From assembly GCA_004123355.1 (NCBI GenBank), contig SCHM01000001.1, forward strand, positions 3,526,001 to 3,590,000: a DNA stretch of 64,000 nucleotides, in the 5' to 3' direction. Under the pieces are notes generated by a model, which worked only from the letters and a program-made list of their open reading frames with translations, did no database searches and was not told where the DNA came from. Every line of letters begins with the position of its first letter. Positions within the stretch are counted from its first letter, which is position 1. Shown one piece after another: positions 50,801 to 62,972 of the stretch. The position numbers were made by a program, and so were the translations under genes. Source of the stretch: Amphirosellinia nigrospora (taxonomy: Eukaryota > Ascomycota > Sordariomycetes > Xylariales > Xylariaceae).

Positions 50801-52908
50801 ACTATTGTTTATTAAGCTTATTTTATATTTAACTAGCTTTATATATTCGCTGCTATTAATATCGGAAATTTAGCTCTAGGTTTAATTGCTAGCTCGGTTA
50901 TTAGCTTAATTACTAGTACTTTTAAACTAAGTAAAAACAAAAAATTTCTTAGATAAACCGGACAAAACGAAAATATTAAAAAATCTAGCCGTTTTTTATA
51001 ATATATAAATAATACCTTTCGCCCTAATATTTACGCTAGGATTTATTATTTTAAGTTTACTAAAAAATATATTTTACTTATTAATTATAATATTTATAAA
51101 AAAAAATTTATATTAGTAAATAATTATTTATTTATTTTTTTATATAGTTTTAAAATTAATATTAATTGCTAAATATATAATAATATAAAATATAAAAAGT
51201 ATTAAATCTTACTATATAGCGCCGATCGTATATAATTATATAAATATTTTTATTTTAACTGTAATTTTATTGTTTTATTTATTTAATGTAAATTTTGCTA
51301 AACAATTAAATTGTTATTTATTAATAACTATATATAAATATTTTAAAACTTAGGTATATAAAACTAATTATTTTAACGTTAAAAAAGTTTTTTTAATAAA
51401 AATAAACTTTTAAAAAACTATACGATTAGTTTTATATAACGCTTTTTTATATAATAATTTTACTTTAACTAAAAAAATACTAATATTATATTAAAAATAC
51501 CCTAGCTTTTTTAGCAAGGTTTTTTTACGCGCAAATTATAATAAGCTTATTAACTAGTTAAAAACGGACTATAAAATTAATATAGATTAATTAGCTAATA
51601 AACTTTATTTTTAGCTTAGTATTATTAACTAGATTTTTTTATTAAAGTTATAAAGTTTATTTACCTAGCTAATAATAGTTTTCGTTTGCTTAGCTATAAT
51701 AATACTAGCGTAAATATAAAATTTTATTGTTTTTTACGATTAGTTTATAAATTAAATTATAACAAACGTAAATAATATCTAATAATATTTAAAAATAAAA
51801 CTATTTAATAGTCGCGCAAGTTTTCCTTTATAAACAAATAAATTATTATTACTTATACTATATCTTTTTATTATCCTTATTATTTTTATTTTTTTACCTT
51901 TTAGCTTACCCTTTACCTTTTTTTTCCTTTATAAAATATATTTCCTGTTATTTTTACTTTATTTTTTAATCTACTCTTAAGTAAAAGTATTATTAAATTC
52001 TGAGCTTTTTAAATATATCCGGACGTAAAAACAAATATAAAAATACAAATCGAAAAATAAAATAGTTACTAATAATAGTATATTTATAATTATAAAACTA
52101 CAAATAATAAATTTACGTTTAGTATAAATAATTATATTTAATATATACGTAATAATAACTATTACTTTAGTAAAATTAATTATATTTTTATTCTCGACAA
52201 CTATAAAAATCGTTATATTTTTATAATTTTAATTTTTATTAAGCGTATTAATACGCATAATTATATTTTTAACTTAGAAATTATAGCTAAAAAGCCTAAC
52301 AACAATATTATCGTCGGTATTATAGCTATATCTTTTCGATAATTCTATATAATTAAAGTTAATAATATTAATATTGTCTAGGTTAATTAGAACTTTTATT
52401 ACTTTTAATTATATTAAATCTATTTACATATACAATTCTAATAACATAATTCTTTTGCAACGAACAACTTATATAATATTTATATAGTAATTATTCTATC
52501 CGGCTACTATTTTAGCTACAATATATACTAAATAAATTAAATTTATTTCTATAATAACTTATAGAAATAATTACTAATTTATTATAAATAGAACATAATA
52601 AAATAAATAAAAAATAAAAAATATAAAATTATATATTAAAGTATTATATAAATAGTATAAATAGCCTCGGTAAATATAAAAAAATAGCTAGTTAAATAAA
52701 AAAATAGCAAAATTATAAACTACTCCTTTATTGCTAAAAAGTAGTATATTATAAATTAAAAAGGTATATCTAAATAAAATAAATACCGCGGCAAAAAATA
52801 AGCTGCAAATTAAACTAATTAAAAACTTAGAACAGCCGCAAATAACCCCTAAAAGCCGTTATAATTATAAACAAGTACGCTAATTTTAACTAATTAAATT
52901 ACCCCTAA

Positions 52909-53013
52909 TAAACAAGTCTTATTTACTTAACAAATCTTATTTAACTAATAAGTTTTATCTCTATTAAAACCCTATTTTATTTTATAAGGCTTATTTACTA
53001 ACAAGACTTATTT
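52909..53013. repeat. Right-edge subterminal repeats of AT block
   Basis: Four degenerate copies of ACAAGTCTTATTTA-like words lie at about 52911, 52930, 52985 and 53000. The last, TAACAAGACTTATTT, is the inverted counterpart of the left-edge motif. Such subterminal repeats are common in DNA transposons. Confidence 0.5.
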
Positions 53014-53030
53014 ACCCCCTATAATCACCA

Positions 53031-54237
53031 CTGCGGTAAGTATCCGCATACAGTATCGGCGCTACAAGTATACAAGCCACTATCTCAATTGCCGGAAGCC
53101 ACACAGGCTTAGTATTTCCCCGTTGCAGTCAGGGATGAGAGTACAATTCTCAGAGCATTTCTCCTTGGTGCATGACCAACGATTTTAACCTTCTCTACTA
53201 CGAGCAATTTTTTTTTCCTATTTAAGATAGGAAAAAAACAAACAAAAGTAGACTTGTAATAACTTTACGCATCCCCACAAACCCCAAGAGCAGAATCCCA
53301 CCGCGGTCTACGGCTGTTGAGGATCGTCGTATCCCCGCATAATTAACAGGAACTAGGATACCGCGACTTCGGACGATCGACCGTGACAGCACCATTTGTG
53401 GTAGCTACTCGTGGTAGGACCGAATTACTTAGCGCCAGCATGCGCTGTGACCTGCCGTCTACATACATCGCTCAACCTCGTGCGACGTCATTTACCAATT
53501 CAAGAGGTCTCTTGGGCCTCCTTAAGCCTGTCATATGTTTTACTTAGCGAAGTTAACTGCCTGTTAGAGCGATATGCTTCAGCCGTCTGGTCTTCAATGT
53601 TAGTTCTTTAGAGTGGGGAGCACCTGGGCAGCCCCGGTCTGTAACGTTAATTGCTGTCTAATATCAGGTGTCAACGCCATCACGGGTTGAAGACGAACCA
53701 CGAAAGCAACAAAGAGGAAGGTGAATCTTCGTTTGGCGATTTTGACATGACGCGCCGCGCGGGTATAACGAGAACATCTCTGATATTTGGAGGCACAGCA
53801 GCGGGGAACGCTCATTTTAGAAACTCAATGCGGCACAGCCCTGCATTATAAGCTGTCAGTGATGATTCGCACAACACTAGGTAACAGTTCAAGGTGGATA
53901 CGGGGTCTGCATTATCATCCTTCCTCCATACTAAGTCGCGTTTTACAAACCAACTAGGGCTCCTAAGGATGGAGCCGTGGGCAGCATGGAAACACCAGAC
54001 CATGCTGGGGATAAGATGGTCCTATTGTTTAAACTAGAACCTGGAGCCACTCCGGATCGACATAGGCACGGATGGTTGGATAACCGTTCCTTATATAAGA
54101 CTTCGCGCAGATCCTGTGTCGTCGAACCTATTCGCCGTATTGCTCCCATCTGATCGAGGCGCCTATCACCTATAGACACTCATCACACGGCTTGACTTAA
54201 AGCATAGGTTTGAGCTACAATATTCCAGTCTTTCAAG
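53031..54237. other. Upstream region of GH18 gene
   Basis: Normal-GC DNA begins abruptly here. Short frames on both strands overlap one another with no family signature. It probably contains the GH18 promoter. Confidence 0.45.
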
Positions 54238-55877
54238 ATGGTGGCCTGCAGACCTCTTGGCTGGATGGCCAGATACTTTGCCTTTCTGGCACCGCTTGCC
54301 TGCATTGTTGCTGCGGCGCCGCCGGACGATCACCGTGTTGTCATATACTATCAGGTATGCATAGAAACCTTCCGGGCCTGATTTCTTAGTCACCTCGTTT
54401 CGCCCTACCCAACAAATTCTATGGCGTGAGACTCAGAGACCTCGACTAACGGCATAATTAGACCGGGCTGGGGACCGATACGACTCATGTCTCCCTTCTG
54501 CCTTTGATCCAAGCCGAGCCTACTATCTCGGTTACTCACGTCCTCATTGCCGCGATGCACATTATCGATGATGATGGCGGCCTCCATTTGAACGGTGTGT
54601 ATAGAGCCCTCCCGTGCCTGATTCCCCTGGCCTCCCTGTTTCGTCTAGCCCAGCAAGTTCTATGATATGAGACTTGGAGATTTCGACTAATGGGTTTCTA
54701 CGCACGCAGATAAACCACCAAACGATCCCATCTTTGACACGATGTGGAGTGAGGCAGCGCAATTACAGGCTGCTGGCGTGAAGGTCATGTGCAGTAAGTA
54801 GTACTTGAAATCGTCTCGTTGCTTTGATGTTTTTTAAGATAGGAACCTTTTTCGGGCTATAATTATGTCTGGAACCTTCCGAAGCCCTTGCGGATCACGT
54901 TGTAAAGGGCGATAACTGACTCCGAGTTCCTAGTGGTCGGTGGAGCTGCAGCAGGCTCTTACCAACGCCTCGATGGTGACGATGCGTCATTCGAGAAGTA
55001 CTACGGTCCGTTACACGACCTCATTGGCGCCCATAATCTTCAGGGCCTGGACCTTGACGTGGAGGAGAGCTTCTCGCTCAACGGTGTGCTCCGCCTGATC
55101 GACCGTCTTAAGGCGGATTTCGGCTCCGACTTCATCATCACCCTCGCCCCAGTTGCCGCTGCCCTCACCGAGGGTGGAGGTAACCTCAGTGGCTTCAGCT
55201 ATTTCGACCTTGAAGCTCAGCGTGGCGGCTCGGTTGCCTTCTACAATGCTCGTAAGCCGTTACCCAATGATGACGTGTTGTCCCTGTTACATTATTTGAG
55301 GGTGGTGTCCATTACTGGATATACGATACCTTAATATTCCAACCCACTTTACGAACAACTACTAACCTGATGTGCCCAGAATTCTATTTTGGTTGGGGCA
55401 ATGCTGGCAGTGCGAGTGATTATGAGAGCATTATTGACGATGGCTTCCCTGCTAACAAGGTTGTCATGGGTGGTAAGTAATCCCCGCTGTTATTTTTATT
55501 TATTTCGTACTTTGGTCGATTTGAGAGTCAAGAACGTCTGTATGGGTTAAGGTTTATGTCTTGATGACTTCCCATACTCCCCAAACATAAAGATCCTGTG
55601 CAAGATGCGAGTACTGACCTCGGGTTTTACAGTGTTGAGCAACCCTGCCAACGGCAACGGATTCGTCGACCTTGACTCGGAGGCTCCCGTGCTCCAGGAA
55701 CTTATCACGGAGAACGGAAACTTTGGCGGTGTGGCAAACTGGGAGTACTTTAACTCGCTGCCCGGTGGCACAGCCGCGCCCTATCAGTGGGCTTCGTGGA
55801 TGGCGCAGCACATGGTGGCGGCCAAAAGATGGGAAGACGCGAAGTGTCAACTTCGGAAGCGCTCTGGCGCGGTGTGA
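54238..55877 (+). CDS. Secreted glycoside hydrolase family 18 (chitinase-like)
   Basis: Six exons, 54238-54354, 54462-54594, 54710-54793, 54934-55251, 55380-55472 and 55633-55877, total 990 nt and 329 aa with consistent phases (0, then 1 four times). The N-terminus MVACRPLGWMARYFAFLAPL and the following AAAP form a signal peptide. The barrel shows VVIYYQ (strand 1), THVLIAAMH (strand 2), GVKVMCMVGGAAAGSYQRL (strand 3, the SxGG-like site) and LQGLDLDVEE (strand 4, the DxxDxDxE catalytic site ending in the acid Glu). Later strands are DFIITLAP, GFSYFDLEAQ, AQFYFGWGNAG and ANWEYFNSLPGG. The first Asp of the catalytic signature is replaced by Gln, while both inner Asp and the Glu remain. It should hydrolyse chitin or N-acetylglucosamine polymers outside the cell. 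The frame is intact. Confidence 0.9.
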
Positions 55878-57339
55878 GGAAGCTAGGCCGTCGGGTTCGT
55901 CGCGAGGCCAAGAAGTCGTACCACAACATCATCGCATGAGTAAAGTAAAGCATAAAGTTGGTCTGTATCTATGTAGAGAACGTTGATACTAGACATCTCA
56001 AAAAAGAGAATTCGTACACTACCTAGCCATGAGTAGACTTTGAAGTTGCATGTTCCGTGCGCATGTCCTGTCGGTGCTCGTGTGACCGGGTATTACTATG
56101 TATATGTGGTAATTGACAGCTTTCTGCAGTGTTTAACCTAATAATGATTTTAGGGTTTCTAGGTACTGACCTACTTGGATAGTTACTTAGATAGGTCTTG
56201 TTTGGCATCGCTCAATTTAGGTACTAAACAGCCTACCTTATTTATTGTAGCCTATCTACCTCTAGATATAGTTCATTTGCTAAATATTTGCCTAAACTGC
56301 CCTCAGCGATAATGGCCTACTTATAACTAACGCCTGAGCAGAAGCTGGTTGATTTATCTTCTTCCCCCAACTACGGGCTATCCCTGTCTGGTACATCTAT
56401 CGCCCCAGCAGGTTTCAAGCCAACGCGGCCCCACTCGCCATCTAAATCCCCACATTCGTCTAATCTATGCCGACCGTAGTTAGCGTCCTCGGAGTGCACA
56501 TGTTAGTGCACATTGCTGTTTAATGACTGGTTCCCCTGGCCGCTACCCTGATCTCTTGTCTTTGGTCTCCGTTGTCACTTGAAGGATGGGACATTTGATT
56601 TACAAGACCCATTACACTTCCTGCCAAAAGGCTTGGCTTTACACCATCTGGCATCTGCCTCCCTGCCTACTTCCTAGACATACTTGTACTATACAGGATC
56701 TCTATGGTGTACAGTACACTTTTGTCTTGGTCATGTCTGGGTACAATTAAAATTCCCGTGTTCTTTCTGCACTGTCCGTCTCGAGGGCTGCTCGTCATTC
56801 AAGCAGCCTCCGAGATCTGCCCTGCCTGTCACTCACATTCGGGCCATACCATCACTTCCGAGTTCTCGGTTCTGCTTGTTGACCCTCGATGCACCTCATT
56901 ACCTAGTCGAACTTATCTGCCCTCCATTGGACGCAGATCCTTAAATCCTCGTCCAGAAATTACCTACACTAGTACAAAACAACACTTATCGAGAAGAAGA
57001 AGAAGAAAGGACCAAAGATAAAAATAAAATAAGTACAACGCAACGATCTCCAGCTGGTTCGTGGACGGTGGACGGTGGCCCCCAACCCCTTGTAAGCCAA
57101 CCTGGCCTCGCCTTACCTTGAACCACCAACTCCTCCACCGCAGCCACTCCCAGCATCGGCACCAGCACCACCTGGGTAGTCAGCGACAGGGGGCGATCGC
57201 TAATTTACGGTACCACCCAAATAAAGAAAATTCCCCTTCTCTCGCATTTGATGAATTGGCCCATTCGACGTCGCTTTTAGGTCCTCACGCGTCTTTGCTT
57301 TACACTCATGCTACTGGCCTCCATCACTTGCCGGCCAAG
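55878..57339. other. Intergenic, GH18 3' side and Tea4-like upstream region
   Basis: No gene is recognised. A TACCTA/TAGGTA cluster lies at about 56160-56270. From 56990 the strand becomes purine-rich, then C-rich, as expected of a leader before the start at 57340. Confidence 0.45.
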
Positions 57340-60300
57340 ATGACGAGGCCCAGATTATTCGTGCCGGTACGTTCAGAAGTGTGATTAATTGATCTACACG
57401 ACAGCCGTTTCAAGAAGGGGAAAAGTAAATTAGCTGGACTTGGAACCAACTGTTACCAACACCACTGCCTGCTGTCATGTGCTGCTACTGCGTCGGTACC
57501 TGCCCAGGCTGTGGTTGCTGGCTGCTGCTGGCTGCGACTCGCCTCGTTTCGTCCCGTGCCTGCTGACCGTCCCGCCTCCCAAAACAGATTCCATTGATCT
57601 CCAAGATCACGACGCTCCTTCTGCCCAAGATCACAAGCATCCCGCTGCGAAACCGACAGTAACTGCGAACACGAACGGCGGCTCGCTTGCGCCGCACCAG
57701 GCCGAGACGATACGCGAGGTAGAAGAAGATCGAGCCGAGGAAGAATCACGAAGTCCGAGGGTCTCGTGGGCCAATGGTGATGGTGATAACAATCGCGATC
57801 TACAACTCTACGCAGAGGAGCTCGCTTCTGGCATCGTCAATTCCTTGAGTGGCAACAAATGCAACAGCAGGATGCGCTGGCCATTGCCAGAATGGAGGTG
57901 TCGTCGGGCACTCCGATGACGATGGTGATGCTGCGGTTGACACCGACGACGAGGATCTGGACGATATGATGGACAAATTTCCAGTTCACCTTCAATTGAA
58001 GAGGGGTGCACCCTTCCGTCTATATGGCCTGCACGCTCTCTGCGTAATTCCCTTCGAGTTATGACTTCAGTAGTTCTCCGGTCGACACCGAGACGAGATC
58101 ATCTTCACGTGCCGTGTCGAACTCCCTGGACACCTCCCCCTCCATCTTTCATACCATCAGTCAAGCAAGGCTTCTGTGATGCACCTACCCCCGGCCGTCT
58201 TCTTCCTGGTGGCTCTACAACAGTGAACGAGCGCAACAATGACGTTGTCCCTGATCACGAAATACAACTTGTGCTCAAACCAGTGCGAGAGTACGAATTG
58301 GGAAAGGCTGCTCTGGATTCTCCAGAACACCTCCGTGAACAGAACTACCGCGCCAGGACCAAGATTCCGGGATCGACCTGAAGATCGAGGATTTCTCGCT
58401 AATCGGCGGCAAGCGCCGAAGACGAAACCACCGAAGATGGATAATCTCCCCTTATGAGTTCCTCAATACCTTATGTGGCGTCTGATGATGGAGAACGATG
58501 AAGAGGAGGAAGATAACTTTTCTTCACTGATGACTGCAGATTCATTGATTCCGGCTGGGGTGGCGAATGCTTACAAGATACAGAGGATATCGATTTCCAG
58601 TTCGTTTACGCCCTACATACCTTCGTCGCGACAGTTGAAGGCCAAGCCAAACGCTACAAAGGGCGACACAATGGTCCTTCTCGTCTCGAAATAGCTACTG
58701 GTGGTTGGTTAGGTTGTCAAAGATAGCAGCATTGGTGCGATTTTCTCTCATCTGGCTACACAACGCAATAATTAATTATTTCATTCAGGGTATTTACCAG
58801 CTGAGCACATTGACGCCAACTGAAAGACTAGCGCGGCTCAACAAACACAGGAATATTGATGTATGCGTACATACACTATACCACACCAAAGAGTCATTCT
58901 AACTGCGTATAGTTATCCGCCACAATGCTTGGTGATCAGGCTGAAAAGGCCAGAAACCCACTCATGACAGCCATGAAGAGGCGCAAGAAGACTGTTACCT
59001 TCACAGCTCCCACTTATGTCGACTATTCGGACTTTGACTATTCTGACGAGGAAGCTGAGATGATGATACTGAAGCTCACAGCAGGCCACGCAGCAAGAAA
59101 CCCAACAAAAACAGCTACAGCTCAGCAAGGTACTGCTAACGTACTGGAAGACGAATCTGCTAAGGTTGAGCCACTAAAAACCACGAGGCCAAAAGCAGGC
59201 GAGGGTAGACACTACTAAGCCAGAAGAGACTGACAACGTGGACCCGTCCGAACCAACCCGGAGAAGTAGCGACGAATTTTTCGATGGCAAGACAGAGAGG
59301 ACAACGAGAAACGGAACCGTCAGGAATACGGATTCGTTTTTTAGAGATGAGACTATCGAGACGAAAAATTACCCTCACTCCTGGATTATTGCGAGACGAC
59401 GACGAGCCCGAGTCTCCAATGATTCTAAGGATTTACGCCAGCGCCCTAGTCTTGAAAAGGACCTTGTCCCTGATAAACCCAAAGACGATAAGAAGAAGAA
59501 GGACAAAGGGGGGAAAGAGAAAGATAAGAAGCCAAGCGCCATTCGGAGTTTCTTCTCGCGGAAGGATAAGAAAAAATCCCTTGATGATGATGATGAATCG
59601 TTTGGCAAGCGGTCTATGGATGCTGGGGCTGGGTTTGGAGATGCGGAAATGGTCGACGAGCCAGAGGAAATGGAATCTTCGCCCCAACAAAAGAGCCCGC
59701 AACGGAACCCGAGCAAGCTCCAGAAGCAGCAGCCCCGGACGGAACCATCACCCACCCGGAAGCCGGCTATCACTTCCACAGTGGCAACGGCGGACTCGGA
59801 CCGTGGTCTTTCTATGGCTGCAGAAGTCAAGACAAACAACGTCGCCAGCGCCCCTCCTGTGACGGTGAGAATGGTAGTCAGAGCAGCCCGAGAATCAAGG
59901 ATTACAAGTGCGAAAGGACGAAAAAATCAAAACAGGGGCATCCAAGATACTGCCAGCACCTACAGAGCCGGCTCCGCCGAAGACCACGATGGCGAAGTCG
60001 CAAGTTGAGCTTGACGATTTTGATTCTTCCACGGATGAAGAGCTCCTACCAGAGCCAACCAGAGCTCCTCCTCCTGAACCGAAAAGAGAGTCGTCTGAAG
60101 ATAAACTACTTAGACCCAGTCTCCCAGGCTCATTTCCAGACAGCTCTGCCAGCATACCACCGCAAAACGAATCAGCAGAGGTTCGGCAACCCACAGAAAG
60201 GTTGTCGGAGTCTCCCGTTCAAGTGTCCCCTATTACGTCTTCAAACCCCCCTGCTCTCATGGGCGATACTTCAAGCCAGGAAGATCGCTCTTCGCCTGTA

Positions 60301-60682
60301 TCCTCGCCGTCGCCGGAGCTCGCAGATGCCAATAAAAGTATACACAGAAACCAAGATTCCGTGGCTACTTCGGCATCACAAACGACAACTTCAACGTGGA
60401 ATGACGCTAATCTTCGTGCATTTTTTGATTCGGATCAGAAATCCGCGACTTGTTAGTGGTAATATATGACGATAAGACCGATGTAGCACCTGTTGCTTCA
60501 AATCACCCCATAGCAAACTCGCTATTCCGGGAGCAAAATGCCAAATTAGCCGAGATAACCACTGTAAGTCCGACACCACATATTCCCTGCTTTGTCTTTA
60601 CGCTTGACTAAACCTATTGTAGCAACTAGACAACATGCTAGGAGATTGGCTAGCTCGAAAACAGCGCCTGTCGCGTGCATAA
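57340..60682 (+). CDS. tea4: SH3-domain cell-polarity protein, Tea4/Bud14 family
   Basis: The gene starts MTRPRLFVP and ends DNMLGDWLARKQRLSRA at 60682. Readable blocks in order match the filamentous-fungus Tea4/Bud14-type protein: SIDLQDHDAP; SPRVSWANGDGDNNRD; LYAEELASGIVNSLS; an acidic region; an SH3 domain (FVYALHTFVATVEGQ ... YWWLVR ... GYLPAEHIETPTERLARLNK, 58592-58860); MLGDQAEKARNP; FTAPTYVDYSDFDYSDEEAE; GTVRNTDSFFRDETIETK; DKKPSAIRSFFSRKDKKKS; ERLSESPVQVSPITSSNPP; and LFREQNAKLAEITTQLDNML. Clear introns are 58735-58788, 58861-58911 and 60564-60622. The family links microtubule tips to formins and protein phosphatase 1 at growing hyphal tips. The frame shifts about ten times at small indels (for example near 58690, 60435), so it is either decayed or badly called; the blocks are too conserved for old decay. 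Confidence 0.8.
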
Positions 60683-61735
60683 GGCACACTTTGGTGTCAT
60701 TTGTGATAGGCGACTCTGCGCTGGATCACTGTACTTCAACCGCGACCGGTCATGACACACAGTCGCATCATCTTCGATTCATCTTTATCACGTTTCCGGA
60801 GCAAATTAATTTTCTTCTTGATGAGCGGCGCAATGGTGAAGCGAAACGGGCTTTGATACCACATAAGGCGGGTTGCAGGACGCAGCCGAAATCACAGGTT
60901 CAAGCGCTCGCCCGCAGTTTTTCTGATGTTTTGTTTTGCAATGATCTACGAGCATGGCTGGTAACGTAAGGCGCCTTTCGCCGTGTTGTTAACGCCTCCC
61001 AAGGGCAGAGCTGTCGCAATCTATCGCGGCAATGAGGACACCTAGGGGAACATAGTCTACCGGGAGACATAACTGTAACACGTATATACAACCCAACTGT
61101 ATATAGTAGTTGCTTTCCTAGCTAGACGCACTATGTGTGGTCTCACTGCATAGTTTTTGAAGCTAAGGACTGTAACCGCACCTCCCTCGCATTTTACACG
61201 TTGAAAGTATGCAGTGATGGTTCGCCTGAGTTAAAGATAAACGTGGCCCGTAATGATGTTCACGTTGCTGCGGTTAGTCTCATTTCTACAGCTCGGCAGC
61301 CAGCGTGAGAAGTACTCATAGATACCGAGCATTGTGATATGTGTTTGCAAAGTCGAGTAACTACTATGAACGAATAGCTGCGATAAAACTCAGGGATAGG
61401 ATCGCTTTCAGGTTTGAGTCACTCAATGTGAGCGGTGTGTCTTACTGTAAGCTGGAACTCGGAACTCCGTTCACTATAGGGCGTTGAACGTAAGAACACT
61501 ACATACGACATCTTTGGTGTAGAGTAAGTATCATGCTATATAAATACAACATGATATCTTGAAACCAGATCACACAAGAGACACATCCCCCTACACATCT
61601 CACATTTCAGCCTATCTACGTTGGCTCCTTTCGGGCAGTATTAGAGAAGGTGCCATAGTATATAACAGAACCCCTCCAGAGATTTCCAAATTTCTTGTCT
61701 CTATTGCCTCTATCGGATCGAATAGCCACCCCGAT
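60683..61735. other. Intergenic, no gene recognised
   Basis: Spacer between the Tea4-like stop and the VOC-family gene. It likely holds the promoter of the latter. Confidence 0.4.
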
Positions 61736-62495
61736 ATGCCTGTCTCCCAGTTAGTCCCCCTGGTGTCATCAATCTCCCCTTTGGCAGGGTTCGGGCTTCG
61801 TTGCTCCAGCATGCTCCCGAGACATCGCTCAAATTTTCTACTCTTTGCAAGATTTCTAATCCCAGCGCTCGTACACAGTGTATCTCTAGCGACCGGCGCC
61901 GCCCAGTTTGCCCGGATGCGATCGTTCTACCTGACGGCGCTCGCGCCGCTGGGTTACATCACCTACTTCGACCAAGCCAACTTCATGCTGGGCCTGAAGC
62001 CGGCCGGTAAATTCCCCGACTTCTGGATACACGTGGGCAATGGCGAGCAGACTGCCTTCCCGCGGGAGGCGATGCAGCGGCACGCCCGGGGCGCACGCAT
62101 GTTGCTTTCGACGCGGATTCTCCGGATGTGGTCGATCAATGGTACGCTGCAGCCATGTAAGTGCGATCGTATTTTCGTTTCCCCTCTCTGACTTACTTTC
62201 CCTGGGCTGGATCTATGACTATCCTGGCATCATATCTCGATCATCCGTCCACGCCTAGCACCTCGTAGATTGGTCGTCGATGTTCGATTCGTGCTACGGC
62301 GGCGGGATGATTGCTCGATGTAGACGAGTGACGTTATGCTGACGGACCCCGTCCCGCAGAAAGGCTGGCGGCACTTGCAACGGAAAGCCGGGGCTCCGGA
62401 GGGAGTTTTCTGAGCCCTACTACGCCGCCTTCGTCCTCGATCCACTGGGCAATAATATCGAGGCTGTTCACTATGAGCCCTCGAAGCCGTGGTGA
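61736..62495 (+). CDS. VOC / glyoxalase-bleomycin resistance family protein
   Basis: A small metalloenzyme-fold protein. Readable core: HSVSLATGAAQFARMRSFYL, TALAPLGYITYFDQANFMLG, PDFWIHVGNGEQT, then after a one-base frame change near 62090, HVAFDADSPDVVDQWYAAA. A 203 bp intron (62157-62359, donor gtaagt) leads to KAGGTCNGKPGLRREFSEPY, YAAFVLDPLGNNIEAVHYEP and a stop at 62493-62495. The pattern FYxxALAPLGY ... DPxGNNIEAVxH is typical of fungal VOC proteins, and the late Glu is a usual metal ligand. The substrate cannot be told. The 5' end is uncertain: the Met at 61736 (MPVSQL) fits the family's usual start, and an intron or indel probably separates it from the core. Confidence 0.75.
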
Positions 62496-62972
62496 AAAGA
62501 AACTCTAGCCTAAGTGGACTTTAGCACGCTTCTTTCAGGTATAGGGGCGGTGTCTTTTCATCATGGATGACGCTTTGGCCACCGAGAGCCTCGAGCGACG
62601 ATTGGTAGCGGCACTCGCATGTGAACATTGGATCATGGAAAAGCCATTAAGATCGGTAGCTGGGGAGTGGCACATTCAGGGTAGAACATTGAGGTTGTCG
62701 AATTGATTGTATTGCAAGCCCACAAGGTCCCCGTGTGTAACCGTTTAGTGACGTCGATGTGAAACTCTACCTAGGTACGACTTGGTATTCGCGAAGGGTT
62801 GCTAATCGCAACTGGGTATGTAGGTATATATATATATTGTTCCTTCAGAAGTTCCATTTGCGGAAGATACTAAACTAGGAGCCCAAGTTCAAAGATTTCC
62901 CCAACTTCAATCCTAACTCACAACTGCCATCTATAATTCACTTCTCTTAACACCTTCAAGCTATTCGTAACC
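62496..62972. other. Intergenic, promoter of HVA1-like gene
   Basis: No gene is seen. A TATATATATA tract (about 62826-62837) lies some 140 bp before the HVA1-like start codon and may serve its promoter. Confidence 0.45.

Larger units (their letters stand above)
34811..53030. repeat. AT-rich RIP block of transposon remains
   Basis: For about 18 kb the sequence is dominated by TA dinucleotides and A/T runs, with very few CA or TG but with CG still present. That skew is the signature of RIP, which turns CpA into TpA in duplicated DNA. No long frames survive. Islands of normal GC stand out at 35071-35192, 37181-37324, 39358-40857, about 45530-45790 and 47335-47890. Both edges are sharp against normal DNA, and the outermost bases carry related motifs in inverted orientation. 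It is best read as a nested stack of old elements; a single giant element is possible but not shown. Confidence 0.85.

Noticed and set aside
34811-53030. Starship-type giant element with a tyrosine recombinase captain
   Set aside because: No DUF3435-like recombinase could be read near either edge; the edges instead carry inverted motifs, which Starships need not have.
53411-54179. Overlapping 60-78 codon frames upstream of GH18
   Set aside because: They lie on both strands, with no conserved motif; they are random frames in GC-balanced DNA.
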